Made by a program: the position numbers and the translations under genes. Under the pieces are notes generated by a model. It saw only the letters and a list, made by a program, of their open reading frames with translations, ran no database searches and was not told the DNA's origin. Source: Iris pallida (taxonomy: Eukaryota > Streptophyta > Magnoliopsida > Asparagales > Iridaceae). From it: a DNA stretch of 64,000 nt. The stretch lies in NCBI GenBank assembly GCA_029216955.1, contig JANAVB010031417.1:18198219-18262218 (forward strand), written 5' to 3'. Within the stretch, counting starts at the first letter, position 1. Each line of letters begins with the position of its first letter. Shown here one piece after another: positions 12,341 through 27,808 of the stretch.

Positions 12341-13632
12341 CTATTGATGTTGCCCAAACTGTTGTTGCTGAGTGGGCAAAGGTCCTTTCTGCTGAGTTGC
12401 TCCAGTCCGGTTAGTTGACAAAGGGCAGTCCCTCACTTGATGGATGGAAGACCCACAGACTAGGCAGTGCCCTAGCCTCTTCCTGCAGATGTTTGCTAGA
12501 TGTCCCGGCCTCTTGCAAAAGTCGCAGACGGGGATCTGCCTCTGAGGCGCCTTATCATTGTTCCTCGCCTGCTGGTAGGGAGGACGGTTGTTGTTGTTGC
12601 TGTTGTTGTTGGGTTTCTTCTGATTACCCTGAAAGTTGTTAGTTCCAGGATAATTTCTCTTTGAGCGGGTAGGTTGGCTCTTCTCTATGTCTTGAGCTCG
12701 CTCCAGGATCTTTTCATAAGTCTTAGAACCGCCTGAGATTACATGGGTACGGATCTCTTCTTTTAGTCCATATCTGAACCTTTCAGCACGATCGTCAGGG
12801 TCAGCTACCAGGTTCTTGGCAAATCGGCTGAGCTGGCCGAATTCAGCAGCATACTCTCCCACAGTCATGTTGCCCTGCTTCAGGTTCTGGAATTGTCGCT
12901 CCATCTCCCGCAACTCTGAAGTTGGGAAGAACTTCCTCTGGAATAACCTCTTGAAGGTGTCCCAGTCAATCTGCCTATCCTGGAGTCGGGGTTCATTCCG
13001 ATACCAGGTACTTGCTATATTCTGCAGTTGGAGTCCCACTGCTTCAGCCTTGAGGTCTTCTGGAAGCCGAGCAACGCTTAGAAGATGCTCCATACTATCG
13101 AGCCATTCATCATCATAGACAATTTCCTCGGTTCCCTTGAAGGGTCGAGGGTTCTGCTTCTTGAAACTCTCAATATCGCCCACCTTGGCAATATGATTCC
13201 TATTAATTAAATGGCCTTAATATTACATAAATTAATCCTTAAATTTATGTTTACCTTGGCAGGCCTTGGTTCTTGTTGGGCTGCTTCTCCTCTCTCTAGT
13301 GCAGCTATTGCCACGCTATGGGCATTCTCCATGCCTTCTCTCATTATGGCCGTCTGCTCGCGATGAGCTTCAGCTTGAGTTCTCTGAGCTTCTAGCACTC
13401 CTCTTAGCAGACCTATGAGGTCGGTGGGGTCCACAGGCACCGGTAGGGCAGCTGGAGTGGGCGAAACCACAGGGGGTTGCACCTCCGTCCGAGAAGATGA
13501 TGGATCCGTCGTTGTATTATGGGGACGGTCAGCCAGCTGCCGAGGTGTAGGATCCGGACTTGATTGGAGAGGTGGGGTATGATCAGGTGTTGACATCCTA
13601 TCGCCAGCAGGGTTGGTTTTGTCAGTGGCCAT
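12341..13632 (-). pseudogene. gag: R2 gag, two exon-like parts, CCHC knuckles
   Basis: The ATG at 13632 starts a proline- and threonine-rich N-terminus that runs in frame to the AAG at 13255-13257. A 71-base GT-AG segment (13184-13254) follows, after which the capsid-like region continues (GDIESFKKQNPRPF...). Without removing that segment the frame ends at 13207. Two knuckles are present at about 12425-12530: CDFCKRPGHLANIC and CLVCGSSIHQVRDC. The frame ends with a TAG at 12341-12343, in the same frame as protease. R1 has no stop at the gag-protease junction, so I take this TAG as a mutation rather than programmed readthrough, though readthrough is not excluded. Confidence 0.8.
13184..13254 (-). 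other. R2 gag intron-like segment (71 bp, GT-AG)
   Basis: On the minus strand it starts GTAAACATAAAT and ends ATTGCCAAG; the base content is strongly AT-rich. The exon ends are AAG and GTGGGC. Removing it joins the two gag parts in frame; keeping it shifts the frame, because 71 is not a multiple of three. The boundary sequence TGCCAAGGT occurs at both ends as a 9-base direct repeat, each copy containing AGGT. Either a real spliced intron or a small insertion with a target duplication would fit. Confidence 0.55.
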
Positions 13633-13783
13633 TCTCTGGAAGGTTTAGGATATAAACATAAGCAAGGTAGCCTATCTATAATCAAACAAAAATATTTATA
13701 ATATATTTCGGTCCTATGTTGTGGCAATTTATTGTTCTAGTGTTCTAAATGTCTCTAAATAGATTTTCCTAAGTCGTTGATTA

Positions 13784-13810
13784 GACCTGTATGGGCCACC
13801 ACTAAAAACA
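13784..13810 (-). promoter_or_regulatory. R2 U5-adjacent conserved box
   Basis: The plus strand has gacctgtatgggccaccact followed by an A run, immediately outside the 5' LTR start at 13811. It matches the R1 and R3 boxes apart from one C/T change. It occupies the primer-binding position; no tRNA match is recognised. Confidence 0.5.
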
Positions 13811-16800
13811 TGTCACGACCTGGTCCCCAAATACTTGGGTCGAATCGGATCATGCCCAGCCTGCACCGTTGATGAGACGGCGGCAGTAAGCTGTAATCCA
13901 TATGCAGGTGATCAACAACATTTGAAACTAAGTTTGCCACAACCTTTATATAAATGATAATTTAAAACTTGTTCTGATACAGAAGATCCATAAACTGAAA
14001 ATAACATAGAAACAACTAAACTCTCAATACTAAGTAGCATCTATGGAGACGCCACAACATCCTCCTCAGATGGAAGTACCGCCGGGTACAAATCAGGATC
14101 ATAGTAGCTATTGATCAGCATCTCCAGGTCATCAGTAGTACCTACGGTTATCCAGTCAGGAAAGGAGCAAAGTACAATTTTATGCTAATCTTGACAATTA
14201 ATTTAACAATAAAATCATGCACTTTTAAACAGTTTGAAGATGAACAGTTTTGAAACAATACAGTACAGTGATGTGAATAGGTAATGAATATGACCGGATT
14301 GGGTTACAGTAGTATCCTAGCGATACGGTATGGCTTGTCCCCGTGTGAAGAGGGAAAAGCTAATACAGTCAGTTCCTAATTTTGGATTTGGTCATATCCA
14401 CTACTCTACTCCCCCAGTCCCCAACAGTACGGTCAGTACTCTCGAAAGAGTTCATGTATAACAGTGGTTTAAACTGGCAATGAAGTGATTATTAAATAAT
14501 TGTAATCAACATAAATGTACTTGCCTTAAAATTGATCGAACTGGAGGGTTGGTTCTTCGGGGTTTGAACAGTCACACTCTTCCTTGAAATCCTACATTCC
14601 AAAAATTTGTCTCAGAAACCACAACTCTAGAATTATCTAGTTACAATCTCTAGATTTTGTCTCCTAGTCAATTTTTAGTCTTGTATTAAATAACACAATC
14701 AAAAACACGTTTTTTCTAGTGCATTAAATTTATATTTTATTTCGGAAAACTTGTTTTTATCAATTTATTGGGAAAAATTAGTATTTTTATAATTATATAT
14801 ATAAATATATTTTTTTTTTCTTTAAATGAGAAAATCGTGAATTTCTAACTAATAATTAATATTAATATTAGTTAATCCTACGCGTTCACAATCCCAGAAA
14901 ATCTACAGCTAATTCCTACTTATTACAAATTTACAAAAATAAATAAATGAGCTTATGCTCTTACATTTCCATGAATTAAAATAAGAGAAAGAAAATGTTA
15001 GTCTTGTAAATTACCTACAAAATTACATAATAATAATGACTAATAATAATAAAATAGTATGAGTCTCAGAACTGGTCCAATCTTCACTTACAGCTACTCT
15101 GTCTCAACGTCCGGACAGACCGGTGCGTTTGCATTTCACTGGGGCCCATTGACCAATACGGTCGTCGCCCAAATAAATTCAAAAATAGTATTCTTTTTCG
15201 AAATTTATTTTAAAATTATATAATCAAATTTTTATAGAAATTTCGGCAGCATTTCCTCTATTTTCGGGATAACCCAAAACTGGGAAACGCGCCGATTTTT
15301 CCTGCAAAATAAATCCCAAAACAATATAACCACAAAAACTATTTTTCCGAAATAAATTCGAAGTCGAGAATTGATATCGAAATTTCCGAAGTAAATCGAA
15401 AAACTAACAGCGTCCCTTCCGAAATAACTCTCGAAAATTCCAAGAAATTATAGAACCCAAAATAATATAACCACAGAAGTGTTTCCGAATGAGTCGGAAA
15501 ATCCAAAATCAGAAAGATCATCCAAACAAACCAACATCATACAAATTCCGAAGAAACTTCGAAAAAATGATAACGTAATTGAAACGTAACCAAAAATCCG
15601 AATTCCCGAAGGAATTGGTGGACCAGTTTTCATCATAGACTAAAAGAGAACTATGGGACTATCCAGAGGTTACCGAAATCGACGGAATCCGAAGTGATGT
15701 CTCGGACTCGAAAACACGCCTCGCCGGAGTTCGACTGCGTGTTCAGCACCAACGAACGGAGAAATTCCAGAAAAGAACTCAGAAACTCAGAGAAGCGTCT
15801 CAGGAACGCGGAAGGACAGCGACGAAGGAGAGTCGCCGAAGTTGCTGGAAAATAGCGCACAGTACCGGAGACGGGGCGCGATCGGAAGTTCGTCGGACAG
15901 GGCGCAGCCTAGGGCGGCGCTGTCGGAGCGTCGGGACGGTCGTACAAAGGCGGATCGGCGGTTGGCCGAGGGGTCGCCGGCGGAACAGCGGGTGCGCTGG
16001 GGCGGATCCGCGGAGTACGGTCGGCAGGGAGACCGGCGAGGGGTCGGCCTGGAGAGCCGCACAGGTCGAAGCTGCCGGGATCGGCGGCGGACGTCGTCGA
16101 AATGGCTCCGACTAGGGTTTCGGTAGAGAAATTTGGGGAAAAATTTGTGGAGTAGTGATGGGAATATGGAGAAGGGTTGGGAAAAGGTTTAAATAGGAGT
16201 AGAGTTCACCATGGAAAGACCAACGGCCTTGGCCGTTCGGAAGAAGAACTGAGGGGCTCGGGGTGGTTACGGGAAGAGGAAAAGAAAGCCTCGTCCATTC
16301 ACAAATGGTGGTCAGCCGTTGAGAATGAAGAGTTTCCTCTTCTTAAAAAATACTGAATGGAGTCCTTTGGCTTAACAAAGCTTTAATAAAAGAATTTAAA
16401 GCTTATTTAGAATAGGTGTTAAAGCTCAAGGATTTGGGTTCTGGCCAAATAGTTTGGGCTTTAGGAATAGGTTTAAGAATAAAGGGCTTTAGGAAAATTG
16501 GCTTTGGGTTTCAAATACTTAGGCTAAACAATTATGGTGGGCTAAAGAAAATATTAGAAAAAAAAACTATAAATAATTTTCTTTTAGAAAAATCTAACTA
16601 AACATTACCAAAAAATTATTATTTTCCTTTTAGTTTTAAATTGGGTTCGTGTCTGGGCCTGGCATACAAAAATCCAAATTCATTTACTTTGAAAATAATT
16701 TTCTATTTAGCCTAATACTAATCTGGCATAATATTAATTTAGCAACACAAATTTTAATAATCAAAATTCTAGAATTTAAATTAAAATTACGGGTTTCACA
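13811..16800 (-). repeat. R2 5' LTR (right copy, 2990 bp)
   Basis: Partner of 5897-8886: same length and the same TGTCACGACC start and TTTCACA end. It contains the same CpG-rich block (about 15700-16110) and TATA-like site on the minus strand near 16190. Small compensating indels were noticed, for example a two-base difference near 14370. Confidence 0.9.
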
Positions 16801-17469
16801 AACGGTGACGTCAAAACACATCCCCAGGCTACGCGCCAAAATCGCGATTGTCGCCCGTAAATCAGTAGAATGGAAAATACAAGGAAATTTACATTGCATT
16901 ACACATAATAATTATAATACAAGAAACTTATCTAACAGTACATTATCTTACAGATTCATTACAAAAGTAATTTACAAAAGTAGCTACGACAGCACTAGTC
17001 ATAAACTGAAGGTCTTCAGGTCACTACTCCTCGACGTACAGTGGCAATGCCTCGGCAGGATTGTCTTTTTCTTTCCCTAGTGAACAAATACTAGGTCGTT
17101 TAGAAACGACAAGCAAGCCCTCGGTCAAGGACGGTGACAAGTAAAAGAAATATGAAATGGAATGAGACAAATAGTTTTGTAAAGTAGTCATATTAAATGA
17201 AGTACTATGTTTGTGTGTGAGTATTATATTCTTCTTATCCAGATAGGCATGATGACAGGTAATGCAATTCAAAAGGAAAATGAAACTAACATGAAATACA
17301 ATATTGGAAAACAACCCCTGAATATTCATCTAAATAATTTCCCATCAACAATCCCGTTAACCTGGGATCAGGCTGTGAATTCAGCGGCACGGTGCTTAGT
17401 ATCCGGCCTGGAGCCTCCCTTGGGCTTAACAATCATCTATTCGATATTACTGTCATAATAGATGTAATA

Positions 17470-17615
17470 ATCTGGAGCCTCCCTTGGGCTTAGTTTGCCT
17501 CCCTTGAGCAAATGAAAACAAGAGCCTCCCTTGGGCTTAGTTTGCCTCCCTTGAGCAAACGAAAACAAGAGCCTCCCTTGGGCTTAGTTTGCCTCCCTTG
17601 AGCAAACGAAAATAC
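17470..17615. repeat. Tandem repeat, about 47-bp unit, three copies
   Basis: The unit alternates 'gcctcccttgggcttag' and 'tttgcctcccttgagcaaa' and is repeated nearly exactly three times, with a partial copy near 17410. It lies inside the R1 LTR. Confidence 0.85.
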
Positions 17616-17925
17616 GTGAGCTAAGCCTCACAAACTCCATTCGCATGCCTTACGAATGAGTAGAAATTTACTGATCAGCTTTTTAATTTTATTATGCTAT
17701 GGAACTCTTTAGGAATATCCAGGTTATTCTCCCCCGTCCAATGCTTCCTAGTTGTTTTCTTAGTATTTTTCCTAAATGACTTTAGGTATTAGGGAATATC
17801 CCAATTTTTCAGAAAGTCGGAAATTGACTATCTCTTGAAATTTCCAAAAATTTTGGCAGAGTCTCCTTTGTTTTTAGAGACTCCGAAAATTTTGCAAGAG
17901 ACAATATATGATAAATTAAATTCAG

Positions 17926-18026
17926 GATTCACCGACCCCTTCGGTGGAGCAACTCTCAACACCGGAACCACGCAAGTATATATCGGGTTCGCCGACCCCT
18001 TCGGTGGAGCAACTCTCAACACCGGA
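17926..18026. repeat. Two-copy direct repeat around CCGACCCCTTCGG
   Basis: Two copies, about 68 bases apart, of ccgaccccttcggtggagc plus the following aactctcaacaccgg. Each copy contains the small palindrome CCGACCCCTTCGG. It is part of the R1 LTR. Confidence 0.8.
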
Positions 18027-18453
18027 AAACCCACACAAGTATCAAAAAATAAAAATGCTTAATAATATTCCTTCTTACCATACAAGCAAGCAAGCAATCA
18101 TGCATTTAAATTAGGTAAGCAGGTTTCTTTGATCCTTGCGGCTTGCAAATCACTATCTCAAGTATCAAAATAAAATTATTAGTAGAACAAAGATATTAAA
18201 CCTACTTCCATATGACATGACTTGAAAAACCATGTTAGACTCCTTGTAACATTGCATTTATATGCAAGGGAGTTAGAAATTCATAGATGTAAAGTTATCG
18301 TGGTATATGGGGACTTGCAAAATACTTAATTTAACTATCAACCATATCAAAGTAAGCTATTTTGATAATTTTAATAATTTGGACATAATGAATATCATGT
18401 TCACTTAAATTCCAATTTCAATTACCCTTCTACCTGTGACATAAATTCATCTC

Positions 18454-18455
<2 letters not shown>

Positions 18456-18527
<72 letters not shown>
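18456..18527. repeat. (AT)n microsatellite
   Basis: About 70 bases of uninterrupted alternating AT within the R1 LTR. Confidence 0.95.
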
Positions 18528-18530
<3 letters not shown>

Positions 18531-18647
18531 TCAAGTGTCCCTTCGTTGTGTCCATACATACAACTATCATTCATGTTCCAACCGTATCCCAATATTGTGT
18601 CCAAGTATAATCAACTAATTTGTGATGTGTCCACAATATTGTGTTCA

Positions 18648-18798
<151 letters not shown>

Positions 18799-19024
18799 TG
18801 CTTGGGTTGAGTCCACACGATATTGCTTAAATTAACGTCAAGTGTCCATTTCCTTCCGTGTCCTACATATTGCATTCAACTTACATGTCCAATATATAGA
18901 AATCCTAGTTATATAATTCACATACAATTGCATAATTGAGTTGATAGGTTCAATTGTGTTGTGTCCAAGTGTTGTGTCCTAATCTCTTCTCACAAATTAT
19001 CATTTATATATCTTTACAAACATA

Positions 19025-19027
<3 letters not shown>

Positions 19028-19095
<68 letters not shown>
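19028..19095. repeat. (AT)n microsatellite
   Basis: Uninterrupted alternating AT, R1 LTR. Confidence 0.95.
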
Positions 19096-19097
<2 letters not shown>

Positions 19098-19725
19098 TTA
19101 TCATATTCCAACTACTCCTATTTATATATGGATTTTGCAATTTTATCATAAATCTACAAAAATTCCAGAATTAATAATCATTCATTTTAATTCATGAAGA
19201 CAACAAAACAAAAAATTTTGAGGGAAAGAGAGATGGAGGACTTGCCTTGTGTTGGGAATTGACCTAGCTTTCTCCACAAATTCCTAATTTTTAAACCCAA
19301 CCACAATAAAGAAAACTTGTTAGCAACTCTAATCCTAGGTTAAAGTTGAATTAGAGATGGGGAAGAGTAGCTTAGAGTTTACCTAGGTTTTCTTTCCTTT
19401 CTCTTTTGTTTTTTGAAGTGGAAGAGGAGGAGGAAGATGAAGAGGAGGTGGCCGGAGAGGGGTGGTCCGGCGGCCGGTGGCTGGCGGCGGGCGACGGACG
19501 GCGGCAGGTGGCGGCGGGCGGCAGTGGACCGGTGGGGGTGGTGGGGTGGTTTGTGTGTGTTTTTTTTGCTTGTGTGTGTGTGTGAGTGGGGGAATATTTA
19601 ATGGGAAAGAGTAGGTGAGTTGTCCTCCCCCCCCCCCCTTTAATGCATGGGGACACCTATACCCCTTCTCCATTCTTCTAAGACACATGGCATGACATGG
19701 AAAATCCCTTTTTCTCTTTTTTTAG

Positions 19726-19747
19726 AATAATAATAATAATAATAATA

Positions 19748-19784
<37 letters not shown>

Positions 19785-19790
19785 TAATAA
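19726..19790. repeat. (AAT)n microsatellite
   Basis: AAT/ATA trinucleotide run with two single-base interruptions, just inside the inferred R1 end. Confidence 0.9.
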
Positions 19791-19800
19791 GAGTATGACA

Positions 19801-20474
19801 AAGGCATACTAACATCCTATATGTAAACTGGTTAGTATTATATTAACAAGGAAATAACCTACACTGGGTTACTATTCTAATACCAATGCTAACTATCATC
19901 CCCAGGGTACAAGCAATCTACAAGTCACCATATCATTATACTATGAAAGAACCACATATGAATAAGCTCTACAAAACTAAATATCCCTACTCCTAAGTTA
20001 TTAATGAAATACAATTTTTAAAAACAACAGAAGGGTATGAAAGAGATGTTATGTTAAAACCTTCTCAAGATAAAATCTGATAATCATATGCGTCTGTCCA
20101 AAATCATGTTACTCAGAGTCTTCGTCATGTTAGTGAGCAAGGCTACGATAATAACAGAGTCCTTGACCAAGGTACATACCTCTAGAATCATGGTATTTAA
20201 AATTTTTGCATTGCCGCATGCTTGGCAGCGAAAACCTTAAATTCATACACCCGAGAAATACGTCCTAAATCTGACTATATGTCCTCACTATGCTAGCTAA
20301 CACGACTATCGAAGATTTTGGATTCCATAACTGGGTGACCTAGCCCATATGATTCATCTCAGAAGAAAATCAAACATAACACAAGAACAACAGGACAAAA
20401 TTTGATCAATCAACAAGGAACAAAGGAAATCGAAATTTTAAGACAGTTATAAGAGGCAATTTCGGAAATAGAAT
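19801..20474. other. Unassigned AT-rich segment between R1 and the R3 gag
   Basis: No open frame longer than a few dozen codons is convincing and no LTR terminus is visible. If R1 inserted into R3, this could be displaced R3 or older sequence; the R3 gag frame leaves its family pattern at about 20475 and runs into this segment. I see no further feature in it. Confidence 0.4.
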
Positions 20475-21499
20475 CAAAAGAACGGAACCTGCAACTAGAT
20501 CTCCAACGGCCTGAGCATCCTCGACTGTCCTGGCGAAAGCTCGCTCCTGCTGCCTCCCCTGGCCTGCTGCTGGTGCTGCATGTACCTCTGCTGCTGAGTT
20601 GGTAAGGGTAATCCCTTCTGCGGGCCTAACGGAGTCCTCGCTCCTGCTCCTGGTGCTACTCCTTGAACTACTCTGCCTATGTTCTGGGAACACCCCCTCA
20701 GCTGGTGGTCCGCTGCTCCACATAGTAGGCACCTGCCCAGCCTCTTCCTGAACTCACCCCATCCATGCCCCGGCTTCTTGCAGTAGGGACAACTGATTGT
20801 CTGCTGCCTGGGTGCCTGATACTATCTGGGTTGCTACTGTCCCTGCTGATGGCCCTGACCCTGGAGCTGCTGCTGAACAGGCCTCTGTTGATACTGATAC
20901 TGAATCTGCAAGAGGGGTATCTTGGCCAGGCCCGCACTGCCACTAGCTCCCTCAAAAGAAGGTACAATGGGACAATCCATCTTCTGGTAGGCACCTGACC
21001 CACAGAAATAGCAAACCTTCAACCTCTTCCTGCACTGCTCCCAGATGTATCCCAGCTTCTTGCAGTAGGGACAACTGATTGCCTTCGGGTCCTGACCCCG
21101 ATACTGATGTTGTGCCTGCTGAACTCCCACTGGTGTCTACATCTGCTGAATCTGCATATGGGGCCTCTTGGCCTGGCCTCCGCTGCTGCTGGTACCGTGA
21201 GCATCCCGTCCCCTCTTGAACAATTGTTGCCGCTGAGTTTCTACTATCTGCTGGAAGAATGAGAACAACCGCGCCACGTCCTCTGATCCTGATGGCGACT
21301 GCTGCTGAAGAATGTTCGGGACGACAGGAGAAAGTCTCGGAGTAGGAAGAGGTGCACTCCCATAAGCTGCAGATATTCCAGCCTGAGCTGGCATAACAGA
21401 AACTGCAGTCTCGGGGCCCTGCTGATCAGGACGAGGAGTGGTAGACCCCTCAGTGGTATCTTCCTGATCGAGACGATGAGATCGTGTCTCCATAACCAT
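20475..21499 (-). pseudogene. gag: R3 gag remnant, capsid region lost, knuckles duplicated
   Basis: The ATG is near 21499 (MVMETRSHRLDQ...). The N-terminus reaches FSFFQQIVETQRQQ and then jumps directly to the linker before the knuckles, so the capsid-like centre is absent. The first knuckle pair (about 21005-21085) reads CPYCKKLGYIWEQC and CYFCGSGAYQKMDC; in both, the zinc-binding His is Tyr. After a stop at 20834 a second pair follows (about 20698-20800): CPYCKKPGHGWGEF, in which the last Cys is Phe, and CLLCGAADHQLRGC, which looks intact. The C-terminal gag text (FARTVEDAQAVGDLVAGSVLL) is recognisable to about 20475, where the match to the family ends. Confidence 0.75.
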
Positions 21500-21703
21500 C
21501 CTGAAGACAGATCACACAAGGAATCAATACTGAGATAGAAATAATAATTCAAGGGAGGACAGTTATTCAAGGAAGTATCAGGAATTTAGATGGCAGGGAT
21601 CCTGTTAAGAGTTTTTCCTAATGTGATTGAGTACTTCAAAAATAATCCTAATCCTACTGCAGGCTGTAGTGATACTCTAGTTCGAATATCACTACATAAA
21701 CTC

Positions 21704-21730
21704 GACCTGCATGGGCCACCACTAAAAATG
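21704..21730 (-). promoter_or_regulatory. R3 U5-adjacent conserved box
   Basis: gacctgcatgggccaccact plus an A run, directly outside the LTR start at 21731; the first 20 bases are identical to the R1 box. Confidence 0.5.
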
Positions 21731-25849
<4,119 letters not shown>

Positions 25850-26085
25850 ACATGGCTGCTGACATGACAAAATTTAACATTAAAATTAATACTAAAATTA
25901 AAATTAAAATTAATATTAAATTAACATGATAATTAACATTAAGATTAACCTTAACATTAAAATTAACCTTAATTAACATTGAAATTAACATTAATGTTAA
26001 TATTAAAATTAATCTTAACATTAAAATTAATATTAACATTAATATTAACATTAATATTAATATTAACATTAAAAAAAATTGAATA
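25850..26085. repeat. AT-rich minisatellite of AATTAACATTAA-like units
   Basis: About 200 bases of short, variable units built from ATTAA, CATTAA and AATTAA. Because stops are rare on one strand it yields a spurious open frame rich in Leu, Ile and Met, which is not a gene. Confidence 0.8.
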
Positions 26086-26937
26086 ATTAATGTTTTGGGT
26101 TAAAATTTATCATGTCAGATACCACATAATGGGAGATGATATCATCCAAATATTTTGGGAGCCAAATAGTATAATTCGGTTAAAACTCCGTTGTAAAAGA
26201 ATGGAATAGCTCTCCTTTCATATGGAATTATTATTATTATCCTTCTGATATTTTTCTCCGTATATTCCGAATACAGTTCTTAGAAAGTAGACACGACTCG
26301 GAGGGAAAAGCGGCCCATGACTTAATCCTTTGAACCAATTCAAAATATCATTAAATTATTCAAGGAAAAAAAACAATAACAAACAAATTTAGTATATTTG
26401 GATGCTTTTGTCATTTGTTCCATTCAAACTCTAATAAATGAATGCTCCAACCGCTTTGAAACTCTAATATTGTTAACAAAATGCCGAATCGGAATGACTC
26501 TTGTGGTCATAGAAGAAAGACATACAAATTTTTATTAGATGAATAATAGATCCAAAAGATATACAATATAATATATAAAAAAAAAATCTGAACGTTTTCA
26601 AGCCGGACACTTTTTATTTTCCATTGACACTGCCTCTAACAAACATGATTTTATTATACATTTCAATGTTTTAGCAAAAAATTTACCATTATTTCTTGGA
26701 ACAAGTTTTGTAACTGCCCGGCAAATTACGTTCACACGTACCAACAGAAAATATATTTAACCATCTCCTCTTCTTCTTCTTTTTATTTGGTTTTGCCAAC
26801 AACTCAAACCCAAATTCCTGTAGAGAAGTCCATAACTTCCCTATATATTTAATAATTATGTTGACTAAAATTGAAGGAAACTACCAAAACTTATGTACAC
26901 TCGTCATTTTTTTAGGATTTTATTTGCTTGTCATCAA
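26086..26937. other. Anonymous AT-rich intergenic segment
   Basis: No convincing reading frame, repeat or RNA gene was seen. It may be old host sequence between R3 and the next element. Confidence 0.5.
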
Positions 26938-27225
26938 CAGAGTCGGCTCTGAACTTACGGGAGACCAGAAAGAACTTTCAAAACAAGTTCCCCATATATA
27001 ATTATTAAAAAAAGTTACAATCAATCACTGAACTTAGAATATTTTGTATATAAGTCTAACGTAGTAACCACTGCACCACAATAATTTTATGCCTAAAGAA
27101 TTTACGGTACATATTAGTTCTATTTGAGATACAAAATTATTAACATATTTATTTTTAAACTTTTTTTTTGTGCTCCTCTTGATCCGTGGGTCCTGGACGG
27201 TCGTCCTGGGCCAGGGCCGGTCCTG
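26938..27225. mobile_element. hAT-like MITE (288 bp)
   Basis: Starts CAGAGTCGGCTCTGA and ends CCAGGGCCGGTCCTG, whose complement is CAGGACCGGCCCTGG: imperfect inverted termini of the CAGGGCCGGCCC type known from plant hAT elements. It is flanked by GTCATCAA (26930-26937) and GTCACCAA (27226-27233), an 8-bp duplication with one mismatch. It has no coding capacity. Confidence 0.7.
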
Positions 27226-27808
27226 GTCACCAACAACAATTTCAAATGAATGTCGTGTATAAATTATGTACTCATATTTATTTCAGAAATTTTCATATAG
27301 AGTAAAAAATTTTAACGAAATTGTGAAAAAAGTAACAAGTTTGAGAAAATTTCAATTTGGGTAACGAAACTACATTAGTCATGGCGTGCTGGAGGGTTTC
27401 GGTACCGCGGACGAGTATGGTGGGCCGGGCACGCCATGAGGAATGGAGTGTCATGTGGCACGCCATGAGTAATGGTGTGTCATGATGACTAATGGGTGGC
27501 ACGCGGGCCGGGCACGCCATGAGGAATGGAGTGTCATGTGACACTCCATGAGTAATGGAGTGTCATGGGTGGCACGCGGGCCGGGCACGCCATGAGGAAT
27601 GGAGTGTCATGGGGTGGCACGCCATGAGTGATGGAGTGTCATGAGATGGCGTGTTGCCTCGGGAGGAGAACGGCCAGGCGTGTCAGCGTGTGGTGGGCCA
27701 CGCCTGTTGGCGTGTAGTGGCACGAGGAGGAAAAGGGCCTCGGGAGGCCATGGGTTATGGCGTGTCTGCCATGGGTGGTCAGCTAAAAATGCCACGCCTC
27801 ATGGCTGT

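Larger units (their letters stand above)
5897..16800 (-). mobile_element. R2: Ty3/gypsy chromovirus-like (Tekay/Del-like) retrotransposon, recent
   Basis: A complete 10,904-bp element bounded by AACGG (5892-5896 and 16801-16805). The two LTRs (5897-8886 and 13811-16800) have equal length and appear roughly 98-99% alike, mostly differing by transitions; this suggests a fairly recent insertion. The internal part reads, on the minus strand, U5-adjacent box, gag, protease, RT, RNase H, integrase with chromodomain-like C-terminus, and polypurine tract. Only three coding lesions were seen: a stop between gag and protease (12341-12343), a one-base loss near 11122 and a TGA near 10040. It also has an intron-like segment in gag. 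The clade name rests on the integrase C-terminus and is tentative. Confidence 0.9.

Noticed and set aside
12341..12343. TAG between R2 gag and protease as programmed readthrough
   Set aside because: R1 has no stop at this junction and CAG to TAG is a common decay change here; left as possible but unsupported.
17470..17615. CRISPR-like array
   Set aside because: Three near-identical tandem units without variable spacers, inside a plant LTR.
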